From: an uncultured Erysipelotrichaceae bacterium
GTDB taxonomy: Bacteria; Bacillota_I; Bacilli_A; Erysipelotrichales; Erysipelotrichaceae
Direction: 5' to 3'
Length of the DNA stretch: 35,906 nt
Assembly (NCBI GenBank): GCA_949744505.1
Contig: CATJXY010000030.1
Span: forward strand, 1-35,906
In this document: piece after piece, positions 1 through 8,204 of the stretch
How the letters are laid out: every line of letters begins with the position of its first letter
Numbering within the stretch: the first letter of the stretch is position 1
Position numbers and translations under genes: made by a program
Notes under the pieces: model-generated
The model's database searches: none
Told to the model about the DNA's origin: nothing
The model's input: only the letters and a program-made list of their open reading frames with translations

Positions 1-2946
1 ATTACAGGGGGTACATTGTTACCAAAATCAAATAATAACGGAACACAGTGGGACGTTGGTGCAAATGGCGGAAAAGTTATCGTAACAGGTGGATCATTCT
101 TCCCGGCAAAATATGCGAGCAGTAGTACCGGATATAGCATTCAAGGAGCTGAAGTTGTCAGCTCTGATGGTACATCATTGACAATGGTTACAATTGACTT
201 GTCAAGTTATACATATAAAGGAGCAGACGGAACAGATAAATCTTTGGAGGCCGGAGATTATCTATACAGTTATAATGTTACAGTAGATGGTACACCGGTA
301 AGTCCTGAATATGGTCTTTCAACTAAATTGGATGGTACAAAGAAATTATATTTCTGGCTTCCTGCATCTTCTAAAGGTAAGACAGTAGCAATTTCAAATG
401 TTGTGTTACAAACGGCCGATGGAACAAAAGTAGATACAACCTATCCATTTACATTGGAAGAAGTAGGGGGTGCCGGTGGTGATGTCACGAAACGATATGT
501 AACTTTTGAAGTTGATGAAACCGAGTTCTCACCGGAATTAAAGGCTTTGATCAATAAGCGTTATGATGGATTGAGTTTCGATTGGGATTTGTTGAATACT
601 GAAATTGTAAAACAAAATATTTCAGTACCTCAACCGGTTGGCGGAACGATTGGTAAGGCTGATCAGCTAGAAGAAAGTGCCGTTCGTTTATTAGATGCAA
701 GTGGAAATACAACCGGTGAAGGAAGTAGTAAAGATGAATTCTATCAAGCCGGAAGTTACAAAATTACAGTAAATTATAAAGAATACGCATCAGATGCAAA
801 TTTCTCAAAGACATTCTGGGGACATCAAACAACATTGCAGTCTAAGATCACTCCGGCAGATACAGTAATTTTTAATGCAAACTATGATGCAACTTTCTAT
901 ACAGATAAAGACGGAAAGAATCAAGTGGATGAACTTATCTTGAATGCATCGGTAAGACCAAAAGACGGTGAAGCAAAAACATGTGCAGCTCCGGATGGAT
1001 ACATTCAATTCTATATCAATGGAGTAAGAGTAGGTGACCCTCAAAAGGTGACTCCACAAAGCTCTAGGGCAAGAAGTGCAGAAGATTCGAATGGATATCA
1101 GTATAGTAATGCAAGTATTACTTTAAAATTCAAAGATAATCCGGATTATCCGAAGGTACCGGATGTGAGTGCATTTGATGAAGATGCAGAAGAGAAGTTT
1201 GTTGTTACAGCGAAGTATTATGATGGAACAAACTATACAAAGAGCGAAGGAAGAGTAACGGCAATTGAGGAAGAGGAGGAAGAACCGGAAAACTTCCCGT
1301 TTGTAAATCCTCCGGTAGTAATGGTAACACCTGATGATCCAAATGAAATGGATCCGGATGAACCAATGGATGGAGATACAAAGAAGCCTGTTGAGATTGA
1401 GATAGAAGAAGGCGAAGATGGAAAAGATATCTTGCACAGCTATGTTTCAGATCGATTAAATGCAAAAGCAGAAGAAGGCAAAATAAAAGAAAAAGACGAA
1501 TTGATGGAGATGATGAATCATCGTTATGGATTCGTAAATCCAAATAATACAGTGTTGACCGTAGGCGGAAAAGCAGTAGTGATAGAAGAGATTGAAATCG
1601 AAGATTCAGAAGGAAATAAAGTGGATTCAATTGATCTATCAAAAGAAGGGAACTATAAATTAGTGACAACGGTAGAAGATGGTTTTGGAAATAAAACCAC
1701 GATTACATTGGATTATGGTGTAAAAGATATCGTGAAGAAAGACGATGAAACAGAAAAAGATCCGGTAGTAGATGTGGATACAGATGGCGATGGATTCCCA
1801 GATATTAATATTGATGATGATGGTGATGGGAAACCGGATGTGAATGTAGATACAGATGGTGACGGAACCCCTGATACAAATGTAGATACAGATGAGGATG
1901 GGAAACCGGATGTAAACATCGACAAAGACGGCGATGGAGAACCGGATTTGAACATCGTGGATAAAGACGGTGACGGTAAACCGGACAACATCGATCCAAA
2001 AGATCCGGATCAAGACAAAGAACCAAATGTGAATATCGTAGACAAAGATGGCGATGGCAAACCGGATGATCTTGATGATTTAACCAAAGAAGAAATCAAA
2101 GAGTTGGATCCGGATGTGAACATTGATACAGATAAAGATGGTAAACCTGATACAAATGTAGATACAGACGATGATGGGAAACCGGATGTAAACATTGATA
2201 AAGATGGTGATGGAGAACCGGATTTGAACATTGTGGATAAAGACGGTGACGGTAAACCGGATAATATCGATCCAAAAGATCCGGATCAAGACAAGGAACC
2301 AAATGTGAATATCGTAGATAAAGACGGCGATGGCAAACCGGATGACCTTGATGATTTAACCAAAGAAGAATTAGAAGAAACAAAACCGGATGTGAATATT
2401 GACACAGACGGTGATGGTAAACCTGATACAAATGTAGATACAGATGATGACGGTAAACCGGATGTAAATATTGATAATGATGATGATGGTAAACCGAATT
2501 TGAATATCGTAGATAAAGACGGTGACGGCAAACCGGATAATATTGATCCAAAAGATCCTGATCAAGATAAAAATCCGAATGTCAATATTGTAGATAAAGA
2601 CGGCGATGGTAAACCGGATGATCTTGATGATTTAACCAAAGAAGAACTAGGAGAAATCAAACCGGATGTGAATGTTGATACAACAGGTGATGGGAAGCCA
2701 AATATCAATATTGACAAAGATGGCGATGGTAAAGCAGACATCAATATCGATACAGATGGTGATGGAGTAGCAGATAAGAACGTTGACGCTGATGGCGATG
2801 GAATCGTAGATGTAACAGTCGTTGTAGAGGCTGTGGTAAATACGGGAGATGAAAGTCATACAGCTGGAATGTTCGTAATGATGATGAGTGCTCTACTCGG
2901 TATGATTTTCTTGAAATTCAGAAGTAAAAAGCTTAATCGTATCTAA
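1..2946 (+). CDS. Large cell-wall-anchored surface protein, 3' part (5' end outside window)
   Basis: The frame is open from the first base, so the true start lies upstream; the TTG at 16 has no convincing ribosome site. The visible part begins with beta-rich, Gly/Ser/Thr-rich sequence. A segment near 985-1240 (FYINGVRVGD ... TAKYYDGTNYTKS) resembles bacterial Ig-like domains that carry FYxxGxxVG. An acidic Pro/Glu linker follows (about 1260-1400). From about 1760 to 2810 come Asp-rich DxDxDGxPD repeats of the thrombospondin type 3/calcium-binding kind. The C-terminus is a sorting signal: VNTGDES (about 2834-2854), a hydrophobic span, then a basic tail (KFRSKKLNRI). V-x-T-G-D in place of LPxTG is common in this clade. 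It is therefore probably a sortase substrate displayed on the wall, with the repeats acting as a calcium-stiffened stalk. The ligand is unknown. A terminator follows directly. Confidence 0.85.
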   Translation: MTGGTLLPKSNNNGTQWDVGANGGKVIVTGGSFFPAKYASSSTGYSIQGAEVVSSDGTSLTMVTIDLSSYTYKGADGTDKSLEAGDYLYSYNVTVDGTPVSPEYGLSTKLDGTKKLYFWLPASSKGKTVAISNVVLQTADGTKVDTTYPFTLEEVGGAGGDVTKRYVTFEVDETEFSPELKALINKRYDGLSFDWDLLNTEIVKQNISVPQPVGGTIGKADQLEESAVRLLDASGNTTGEGSSKDEFYQAGSYKITVNYKEYASDANFSKTFWGHQTTLQSKITPADTVIFNANYDATFYTDKDGKNQVDELILNASVRPKDGEAKTCAAPDGYIQFYINGVRVGDPQKVTPQSSRARSAEDSNGYQYSNASITLKFKDNPDYPKVPDVSAFDEDAEEKFVVTAKYYDGTNYTKSEGRVTAIEEEEEEPENFPFVNPPVVMVTPDDPNEMDPDEPMDGDTKKPVEIEIEEGEDGKDILHSYVSDRLNAKAEEGKIKEKDELMEMMNHRYGFVNPNNTVLTVGGKAVVIEEIEIEDSEGNKVDSIDLSKEGNYKLVTTVEDGFGNKTTITLDYGVKDIVKKDDETEKDPVVDVDTDGDGFPDINIDDDGDGKPDVNVDTDGDGTPDTNVDTDEDGKPDVNIDKDGDGEPDLNIVDKDGDGKPDNIDPKDPDQDKEPNVNIVDKDGDGKPDDLDDLTKEEIKELDPDVNIDTDKDGKPDTNVDTDDDGKPDVNIDKDGDGEPDLNIVDKDGDGKPDNIDPKDPDQDKEPNVNIVDKDGDGKPDDLDDLTKEELEETKPDVNIDTDGDGKPDTNVDTDDDGKPDVNIDNDDDGKPNLNIVDKDGDGKPDNIDPKDPDQDKNPNVNIVDKDGDGKPDDLDDLTKEELGEIKPDVNVDTTGDGKPNINIDKDGDGKADINIDTDGDGVADKNVDADGDGIVDVTVVVEAVVNTGDESHTAGMFVMMMSALLGMIFLKFRSKKLNRI
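1834..2790 (+). repeat. Tandem 276-bp (92-aa) repeats encoding the Asp-rich stalk
   Basis: Three full copies lie head to tail at 1834-2109, 2110-2385 and 2386-2661, with a diverged partial fourth copy to about 2790. Each is exactly 276 bp and in frame. Every unit starts with PDVN(V/I)DTD and contains NIVDKDGDGKPD and DPKDPDQDK, ending in DDLDDLTKEE plus a variable tail. Inside each unit are smaller 36-39 bp sub-repeats of the DxDxDGxPD type. The spacing was checked on the shared string GATTTAACC at 2077, 2353 and 2629. Confidence 0.93.
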
Positions 2947-2963
2947 GAAACTTATAAATATTG

Positions 2964-2993
2964 AAGAGAGGCAAAATAGGGGCCTCTCTTTTC
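2964..2993 (+). terminator. Rho-independent terminator of the surface protein gene
   Basis: A 9-bp stem (AAGAGAGGC at 2964-2972 with GCCTCTCTT at 2982-2990) has a 9-nt loop and is followed by a T-rich tail, 17 nt after the stop codon. Confidence 0.85.
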
Positions 2994-3044
2994 TCTTTAC
3001 ACTCCGAAATGTCAGACTTAATAAAAATGTTAAATATAAATTGA

Positions 3045-3072
3045 TAAAAAAACGATACCGAAAAGATATCGT
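3045..3072 (-). terminator. Terminator of the TetR gene
   Basis: Read on the minus strand, ACGATA (3072-3067) pairs with TATCGT (3057-3052) around a 9-nt loop, followed by a run of seven or more T. It sits just beyond the minus-strand stop codon at 3085. Confidence 0.7.
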
Positions 3073-3084
3073 ATGTTGAAGCTA

Positions 3085-3675
3085 TTAGAAAAGCTCTTTC
3101 ATCTGTTTTAATCCTTCTTCGCTTAAATAAGGAATAAGGAGAGTCCAATGAAGATCAAGGAAATTTTGGGTTTGTAAATGTAAATCTTGGGTAAGGTCTA
3201 ATTTTCTGATCCATGCCAAATGGGCGAGCATGATCATTTCTATCCATGCTTGTTGAGCTGTTTTTGTGAAAGAAGAAGTAAAAAGACCAAGATGAGTTAA
3301 TTCTTCTAAAATCTCTGAAAGATTTTGATGTAACCGGGTAACGTTTGCTTGATTGGTTCTTGCGAATTCCTCATTGAGATTTGCTAATTCATCGGAAATG
3401 AAGAAAAATCTACTATCAATCAGACTTTGTATCATCTTATCTATTTGAATGTGTAAATCGGATAAAGATTCAGCATGTTTATTTTTTTCTAATAAATTGA
3501 TATTTTGCATCAATTCTTTTAAAATATCAAGTTTATGTTTGTAATGATAAGTAACATTTCCAACACTGATATTTAATTCATTGGCTATTCTTCTCATTGT
3601 GATATGTTGATATCCTTCTTCATTGAAAAGAGTTTGTGCCTTTTTTAAAATTTTTTCTCTTGTCGTATTTTGCAT
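3085..3675 (-). CDS. TetR/AcrR family transcriptional regulator
   Basis: A 196-aa protein with a classic N-terminal TetR helix-turn-helix: REKILKKAQTLFNEEGY (about 6-22), then ITMRRIANELNISVGNVTYHYKHK (about 25-48), where the usual L-Y-x-Y-F is Y-H-Y. The remaining 145 residues are helical and Leu-rich, as expected of the ligand-binding/dimer domain, and give no ligand clue. The ATG is preceded on the minus strand by GGTGAAA. The gene is divergent from the lipoprotein at 3789. Two near-identical palindromes lie in the intergenic promoter, so it probably represses that lipoprotein gene and perhaps itself. The family call is secure; the target is an inference from position. Confidence 0.9.
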   Translation of the reverse strand: MQNTTREKILKKAQTLFNEEGYQHITMRRIANELNISVGNVTYHYKHKLDILKELMQNINLLEKNKHAESLSDLHIQIDKMIQSLIDSRFFFISDELANLNEEFARTNQANVTRLHQNLSEILEELTHLGLFTSSFTKTAQQAWIEMIMLAHLAWIRKLDLTQDLHLQTQNFLDLHWTLLIPYLSEEGLKQMKELF

Positions 3676-3728
3676 GTTTTCACCATAATTATCGTACCAT
3701 ATTCATAAAAAAAATACAAATATAGCTA

Positions 3729-3756
3729 TTGACAATTAGTACATATGTGCTAATAT
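3729..3756 (+). promoter_or_regulatory. Promoter of the lipoprotein gene
   Basis: TTGACA (3729-3734) and TAATAT (3751-3756) are separated by 16 bp; TATAGT (3754-3759) is an alternative -10. Operator 1 lies between the two boxes. Confidence 0.75.
3737..3752. promoter_or_regulatory. Operator 1, probable TetR site
   Basis: TAGTACATATGTGCTA is a 16-bp near-perfect palindrome with one mismatched pair. It fills the -35/-10 spacer and touches the -10, the classic position for steric repression. It matches operator 2 at 14 of 16 positions. Confidence 0.65.
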
Positions 3757-3760
3757 AGTG

Positions 3761-3776
3761 TAGTACATGTGTACTA
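3761..3776. promoter_or_regulatory. Operator 2, probable TetR site
   Basis: TAGTACATGTGTACTA is a second near-palindrome, 24 bp centre to centre from operator 1. It overlaps the expected transcription start and ends just before the GGAGG ribosome site. Paired 16-bp palindromes suggest two TetR dimers on the promoter. Confidence 0.65.
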
Positions 3777-3788
3777 ATGGAGGAAAGT

Positions 3789-4406
3789 ATGAAAAAATTG
3801 ATTGCACTTATGGCAGTTTTGCTTGTTGTTATGAGTGGATGTAGCACTCAACAAGAATGTGAAAAATGTGAAGTTTGCACACCGTGTGAAACAGAGAATA
3901 AAGAAACGGTAGATAGCTACGCTTCAGCATCTCGTACTAAAGTTATGCTTGAAGGAGATCAAAAAACAGCAGCTATCGAAGCATTGCAACAAATCGATTC
4001 TGATTTAGCAACAAAGGCACAGGTAGAGGCAGAAGGATATGTAGCTCCGGAAGGAGAAGTTCATGTTCAAATTATGGGAATTAATCCGGATGGTACTCCT
4101 GGCATTTCTACTATTCATGCATGGCGTTTGGATGGTGAAACATTAACAGTAGTTTTGACAGATGGACAAAATGCTCAAAATCTTGCAAAGGTTGGGGCAA
4201 AGGGAACAATTCTGGTTCATGGAGAATCCTATTATCAACTTCATTTGCAGACATCCGAAGTAGTGGTCTTGGATTATTCTGATGAAAACTTTGAAAACGG
4301 TTTATTTAATTCTGCTTATTCAGGAGCAGCAGATAAGTTGTGTGAATACACAATTACATTTAAGGTCTTATCTGTAGAACAAGTTAACTTATATGTTCCA
4401 AATTAA
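3789..4406 (+). CDS. Lipoprotein with a CxxCxxCxxC cluster, possibly a split-barrel flavin-type fold
   Basis: The start at ATG 3789 is chosen because GGAGG lies 5 nt upstream and the protein then opens with a lipoprotein signal, MKKLIALMAVLLVVMSGC. The upstream in-frame ATG at 3777 would overlap the ribosome site. The lipidated Cys is followed within 10 residues by CEKCEVCTPC, a CxxCxxCxxC cluster that could bind metal or form disulfides. After a linker, the C-terminal ~140 residues (AAIEALQQIDSDLATKAQ; TIHAWRLDGETLTVVLTDGQ; KGTILVHGES) resemble the layout of pyridoxamine-phosphate-oxidase-like split beta-barrels, where a substrate-facing strand pair is followed by a KxGAKGT-type turn. That fold call is tentative. 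The gene is monocistronic, between the operator-bearing promoter and a terminator, so it is probably the main TetR target. Confidence 0.75.
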   Translation: MKKLIALMAVLLVVMSGCSTQQECEKCEVCTPCETENKETVDSYASASRTKVMLEGDQKTAAIEALQQIDSDLATKAQVEAEGYVAPEGEVHVQIMGINPDGTPGISTIHAWRLDGETLTVVLTDGQNAQNLAKVGAKGTILVHGESYYQLHLQTSEVVVLDYSDENFENGLFNSAYSGAADKLCEYTITFKVLSVEQVNLYVPN

Positions 4407-4457
4407 TTAAACATTCGTGTTTATTAATCCAAATATTCTGTAAAAAAGAAACTTAAT

Positions 4458-4488
4458 GATGCATTCTTGTGTGGGATGCATCTATTTT
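4458..4488 (+). terminator. Terminator of the lipoprotein gene
   Basis: GATGCA (4458-4463) pairs with TGCATC (4477-4482) and is followed by a T-rich run. Confidence 0.7.
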
Positions 4489-4491
4489 TTT

Positions 4492-4672
4492 GAGATCGAT
4501 TCTATGTTGAGTAGAAAGAGATTGGCTTTTTAGAACAATGTTTATTTACCGATTTAGAATGAAAGGAAAATACTATGATGAAGAGAAAGAAGTTGAAAAA
4601 ATGGTAAAGAAGATTGGGGGGAAGTGGAGGTTTTTTCACTCGTAAGGTGAGAACTTTTTTGCAATATCAATA
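4492..4672. other. Intergenic spacer without a supported gene
   Basis: This is the middle of the 394-bp gap between 4406 and 4801. It holds no ORF worth calling. A weak hairpin at about 4633-4660 (TTTTCAC with GTGAGAA, then six T) might be a second terminator. The right part of the gap carries the exporter promoter and palindrome. Confidence 0.5.
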
Positions 4673-4700
4673 TTGACAAATGATGAGGATGAATGATAAA
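4673..4700 (+). promoter_or_regulatory. Candidate promoter of the CydDC-like operon
   Basis: A perfect -35, TTGACA (4673-4678), lies 16 bp before a weak -10, GATAAA (4695-4700). The predicted start would fall just before the palindrome at 4712. Confidence 0.5.
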
Positions 4701-4711
4701 CTTAGGTATAT

Positions 4712-4727
4712 GTTAGTTATAACTAAC
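4712..4727. promoter_or_regulatory. Perfect 16-bp palindrome, probable operator
   Basis: GTTAGTTATAACTAAC is identical to its own reverse complement. It lies just downstream of the predicted start of the exporter operon. A degenerate second copy, AGTTA-N8-TAACT, occurs at 4767-4784. The shape fits a MarR-type or similar dimeric repressor; no such gene is in the window, so the regulator is unknown. Confidence 0.6.
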
Positions 4728-4800
4728 TTAAAGGGGCCTGATAAAGGCTTATATTTTTGGGTTGTTAGTTAGTCTTGTATAACTGAGAAAGGGGATAAAG

Positions 4801-6537
4801 ATGATTAAGAAAAGATTGTTGGATGAAGTGAAAGAAAGTAAAAAATATATTTTTGCGAATGTTTTTTTTCAATGGCTTTCATTAGGTGCTAATGCAATCA
4901 TGATGTTTAATATAGCCGTTTTTTGTGAGAAAGTTTATTACAGAATTTGTTCCTACGATGATTTGTTTCGTTTGTGTTTGGAGTTAGTTTTTTTAATTAT
5001 TGTAAGAAGCTTTTGTATGATTCAGGCAACAAAAATGAGCTGTCTTTCCTATAAAAGTGTAAAAAAGACATTAAGAGAAAAAATTTATACCAAGTTGTTG
5101 CGACTGGGAATGGCGTATAATGAAACAATTAAAACATCTGAAATTATACAGATTGCAGTAGAGGGAGTAGATCAATTAGAAACCTATTTTGGTTCCTACC
5201 TTCCACAATTGTTTTATAGTGTTTTGGCACCGTTAACTTTATTTGGCTTGGTCGCATTTATTGATTTGCCATCAGCCATCGTATTGTTGGTTTGCGTGCC
5301 GATGATTCCGTTTGCAATCGTGGTAGTTCAGAAATGGGCTAAGAAGTTGTTATCTAAATATTGGGGACAATATACGGCTTTAGGGGATACATTTTTAGAG
5401 AATTTACAAGGATTGACGACATTAAAAATTTATCAAACAGATGAAATGAAACATCAACTGATGAATGAAGAATCAGAAAAATTCCGTAAGATTACGATGA
5501 AAGTCTTAACGATGCAGTTAAACTCTATTACAATCATGGACTTAGTTGCCTATGGAGGAGCTGCTGCCGGAATGATTGTTGCTTTATGCCAATTTGAAGG
5601 TGGAAATATTGACTTGAAAGATTGTTTGTTGATCATTCTTTTAAGTGCTGATTTTTTTATTCCGATGCGGCAGTTGGGGAGTTTCTTTCATATTGCTATG
5701 AATGGAATGGCTGCCAGTGATAAGATTTTTAGACTTTTAGATGCGGAAGAACCTCCGGTGAAAAGTTGTGAAATCAAAGAAGAAAAGTGTATTGAGGGCA
5801 ATAATTTAAGCTTTTCATACCAAAAAGATCGAGAAATTTTACATCAACTTAATTTTACAGTACCCCAAGGGGGCTTTGTTGGAATTGTAGGTGAGAGTGG
5901 TTGTGGAAAATCCACACTAGCTTCAATTTTAATGGGAAGAAATAAGAACTATACGGGTTCAATCACAATTGGAAATGAATCGTTAAATGAAATTAAAGAA
6001 GAAAGTTTGATGGAGAATATCACTTACATTTCTCATAAAAGTACCTTGTTTAAGGGAACAGTGAGAGAGAATCTTTTGATGGGGAAAAAGAATGCCACGG
6101 ATGATGAACTTTGGGAAGTTTTAAAAGAGGTTAATTTGGCTGAGTTTATTAAAGGTAAGCATGGATTGGAAACAAAGTTAGATTCACAAGGGATGAATTT
6201 TTCCGGTGGACAGAGGCAACGATTAGCTTTAGCAAGAGCGATTCTTCATGATAGTCCGATTTATATTTTTGATGAAGCAACATCGAATATCGATGTGGAA
6301 AGTGAGAATCAGATTATGAAACAAATCGTGAAATTGTCAGAAAACAAAACAGTAATTTTGATCTCTCACCGATTGATGAATGTTGTTTCGGCCGATTTAA
6401 TTCTAGTGATGAAAAACTGTGAAATTGTAGGTCGTGGGCAACACGATGAGTTGTATCAAAAAAATTTGGTTTATAAAGAACTCTGGGAAGCGCAACAAAA
6501 GTTAGAAAAATATACAGGTCAAGGAGGAACATTATGA
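4801..6537 (+). CDS. ABC exporter half-transporter, CydD-like
   Basis: A 578-aa protein with an N-terminal membrane domain (several hydrophobic helices up to about residue 300) and a C-terminal ATPase. The ATPase shows Walker A GESGCGKST (about 364), signature FSGGQRQRLALARA, Walker B IYIFDEATSN and the H-loop SHR. The membrane-domain stretch around GDTFLENLQGLTTLKIY matches the CydD/CydC branch of type IV exporters. Family members have been linked to export of cysteine/glutathione and, more recently, to heme handling in cytochrome bd assembly; the substrate here is not shown. The gene overlaps the next half-transporter by 4 bp (ATGA), so the pair should form a heterodimer. It heads an operon behind a perfect palindrome. 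No cydAB genes are present. Confidence 0.85.
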   Translation: MIKKRLLDEVKESKKYIFANVFFQWLSLGANAIMMFNIAVFCEKVYYRICSYDDLFRLCLELVFLIIVRSFCMIQATKMSCLSYKSVKKTLREKIYTKLLRLGMAYNETIKTSEIIQIAVEGVDQLETYFGSYLPQLFYSVLAPLTLFGLVAFIDLPSAIVLLVCVPMIPFAIVVVQKWAKKLLSKYWGQYTALGDTFLENLQGLTTLKIYQTDEMKHQLMNEESEKFRKITMKVLTMQLNSITIMDLVAYGGAAAGMIVALCQFEGGNIDLKDCLLIILLSADFFIPMRQLGSFFHIAMNGMAASDKIFRLLDAEEPPVKSCEIKEEKCIEGNNLSFSYQKDREILHQLNFTVPQGGFVGIVGESGCGKSTLASILMGRNKNYTGSITIGNESLNEIKEESLMENITYISHKSTLFKGTVRENLLMGKKNATDDELWEVLKEVNLAEFIKGKHGLETKLDSQGMNFSGGQRQRLALARAILHDSPIYIFDEATSNIDVESENQIMKQIVKLSENKTVILISHRLMNVVSADLILVMKNCEIVGRGQHDELYQKNLVYKELWEAQQKLEKYTGQGGTL

Positions 6538-8201
6538 AAAAAAGAAAGAATTCAATAATCATGTTCCGATTAATTAAATTGGTAAAACCATTGGCTTTAA
6601 CAATGTTGATAGCCATTATAATGGGAGTATTTGGACATTTAGCGGCGTCGTTTATTACAATTTTTGCCGGGTTGGGAATTTTAAGTGTTTTAAATCAATC
6701 ACAATCTTTAACTATGTTGTTTATGGGAATGATACTCTGTGCTTTGATTCGTGGTTTTTTACGTTATGCGGAACAGTCTTGTAACCACTATATCGCATTC
6801 AAACTTCTTGCCTTGATTCGTGATGAAGTGTTTGGAGCTTTACGCAAGTTAGCACCTTCCAAATTAGATGGGAAGGATAAAGGAGATTTGATTGCCGTGA
6901 TTACTTCGGATATTGAACTTTTAGAAGTCTTTTATGCCCATACCATTTCTCCAATCGTCATTGCGATATGTTATTCCATTTTCATGATATGGTTTATTGG
7001 CAGAATCCATCCGTTTCTTGGACTTTGTGCTTTGTTGGTATACCTATGTATCGGAGCTTGTTTGCCTTTGATTATTTCCTCTTTGAATAAGGATAATGGA
7101 TTAAAATTCAGAATGTTGTCCGGAGAGTTAAGTGGGTTTCTATTGGAGGCTATTCGTGGATTGAATGAGACGATTCAGTATCATATGGGTGAAAAGTTTG
7201 TAAAAAAGATGAATCAAAAAAATGAGGAATTATTTGAGGTTGATCGAAGCATGAAAAAAACAACAGGATTTTGTACGGCTTTGAGTAATGCCTTGATTTG
7301 GGGATTTAATTTGATCATGTTTATTTCTGCCTTTGTATTATTTCAAAAAGGACAAATCAGTTTTGAGGGAATGCTTTTGGCTTGTTTAAGTTTAATGAGT
7401 TCTTTTGGTCCGGTCAGTGCTTTGGCAAGCCTGGGAAGTACGTTGCAAAATACAATGGCGGCCGGAAATCGGGTTTTGGATATTTTAGATGAAACTCCGA
7501 TTATAGAAGAAGTAACAGATGGAAAAGAAATTAAGTTTGAAAGTATAGAGTGTGAACATGTTGATTTTTCTTACCAAAGTGAGTTGATTTTAAAAGATTG
7601 TTCGCTTCATGTAGAAAAAGAAAGTATTATTGGTATCAGTGGAAAAAGCGGGTGTGGGAAGTCAACTTTACTAAAGTTGTTAATGCGGTTTTATGATCCA
7701 AGTCAAGGAGAAGTTAAAATTTCCAATGAATCGCTTAAAGGAATAAATTCAAGTTGTCTGCGTAATACAGAGAGCTTTATGATGCAGGATACACATTTGT
7801 TTTATGGAAGTATTTTTGAAAATTTGCGAATTGCCAAATGGGATGCCTCTTATGAGGAAGTAGAAGAGGCTTGTAAGAAGGCTTCGATCCATGAATTTGT
7901 CATGAACCTTCCGCATGGATATGACACGATGGTGGCAGAGTTGGGAGAATCTTTATCCGGAGGAGAGCGACAGCGAATTTCTCTGGCCCGGGCCTTCTTA
8001 CATCAGGCACCCTTGCTGTTGTTGGATGAGCCGACCAGTAATTTAGATAGTTTGAATGAAGCTGTGATTTTGAAATCGCTGGATGAAGAAAGAAAAGGAA
8101 AAACAGTGATCCTTGTTTCACATCGAGAATCTACGATGAAAATTGCAGATCAAGTATATGAAATGAGTGATTTATGTGCACCAATGGATAGAGTGAGTTA
8201 A
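6534..8201 (+). CDS. ABC exporter half-transporter, CydC-like
   Basis: A 555-aa partner of the preceding gene with the same build: about six hydrophobic helices, then an ATPase with Walker A GKSGCGKST (about 369), signature LSGGERQRISLARA, Walker B LLLLDEPTSN and the H-loop SHR. Both halves keep full ATPase motifs, so neither site looks degenerate. The start codon overlaps the upstream stop and has AAGGAGG just before it, so the two are translationally coupled. The following gene begins 3 nt after the stop. The pairing and the downstream ygbA-like gene suggest a role in redox or nitrosative stress, or in heme/thiol homeostasis; this is inference. The C-terminus is short and ends a few residues after the ATPase domain. 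Confidence 0.83.
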   Translation: MKKRKNSIIMFRLIKLVKPLALTMLIAIIMGVFGHLAASFITIFAGLGILSVLNQSQSLTMLFMGMILCALIRGFLRYAEQSCNHYIAFKLLALIRDEVFGALRKLAPSKLDGKDKGDLIAVITSDIELLEVFYAHTISPIVIAICYSIFMIWFIGRIHPFLGLCALLVYLCIGACLPLIISSLNKDNGLKFRMLSGELSGFLLEAIRGLNETIQYHMGEKFVKKMNQKNEELFEVDRSMKKTTGFCTALSNALIWGFNLIMFISAFVLFQKGQISFEGMLLACLSLMSSFGPVSALASLGSTLQNTMAAGNRVLDILDETPIIEEVTDGKEIKFESIECEHVDFSYQSELILKDCSLHVEKESIIGISGKSGCGKSTLLKLLMRFYDPSQGEVKISNESLKGINSSCLRNTESFMMQDTHLFYGSIFENLRIAKWDASYEEVEEACKKASIHEFVMNLPHGYDTMVAELGESLSGGERQRISLARAFLHQAPLLLLDEPTSNLDSLNEAVILKSLDEERKGKTVILVSHRESTMKIADQVYEMSDLCAPMDRVS

Positions 8202-8204
8202 GCT

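Noticed and set aside
1834-2790. Regular repeats suggesting a CRISPR array
   Set aside because: The repeats are 276 bp, in frame, and have no unique spacers; they encode protein.
805-2859. Many long minus-strand ORFs over the surface protein gene
   Set aside because: They are shadows of the Asp-rich repeats (GAT/GAC codons read in reverse as Ile/Val/Ser) and lack start signals.
3777-3788. Upstream ATG for the Cys-rich lipoprotein
   Set aside because: It would include the GGAGG ribosome site in the coding region and disrupt the lipoprotein signal start.
4576-4607. A tiny ORF (about 10 codons) after GAAAGGAAAATACT
   Set aside because: Too short, Lys-rich, and without promoter support.
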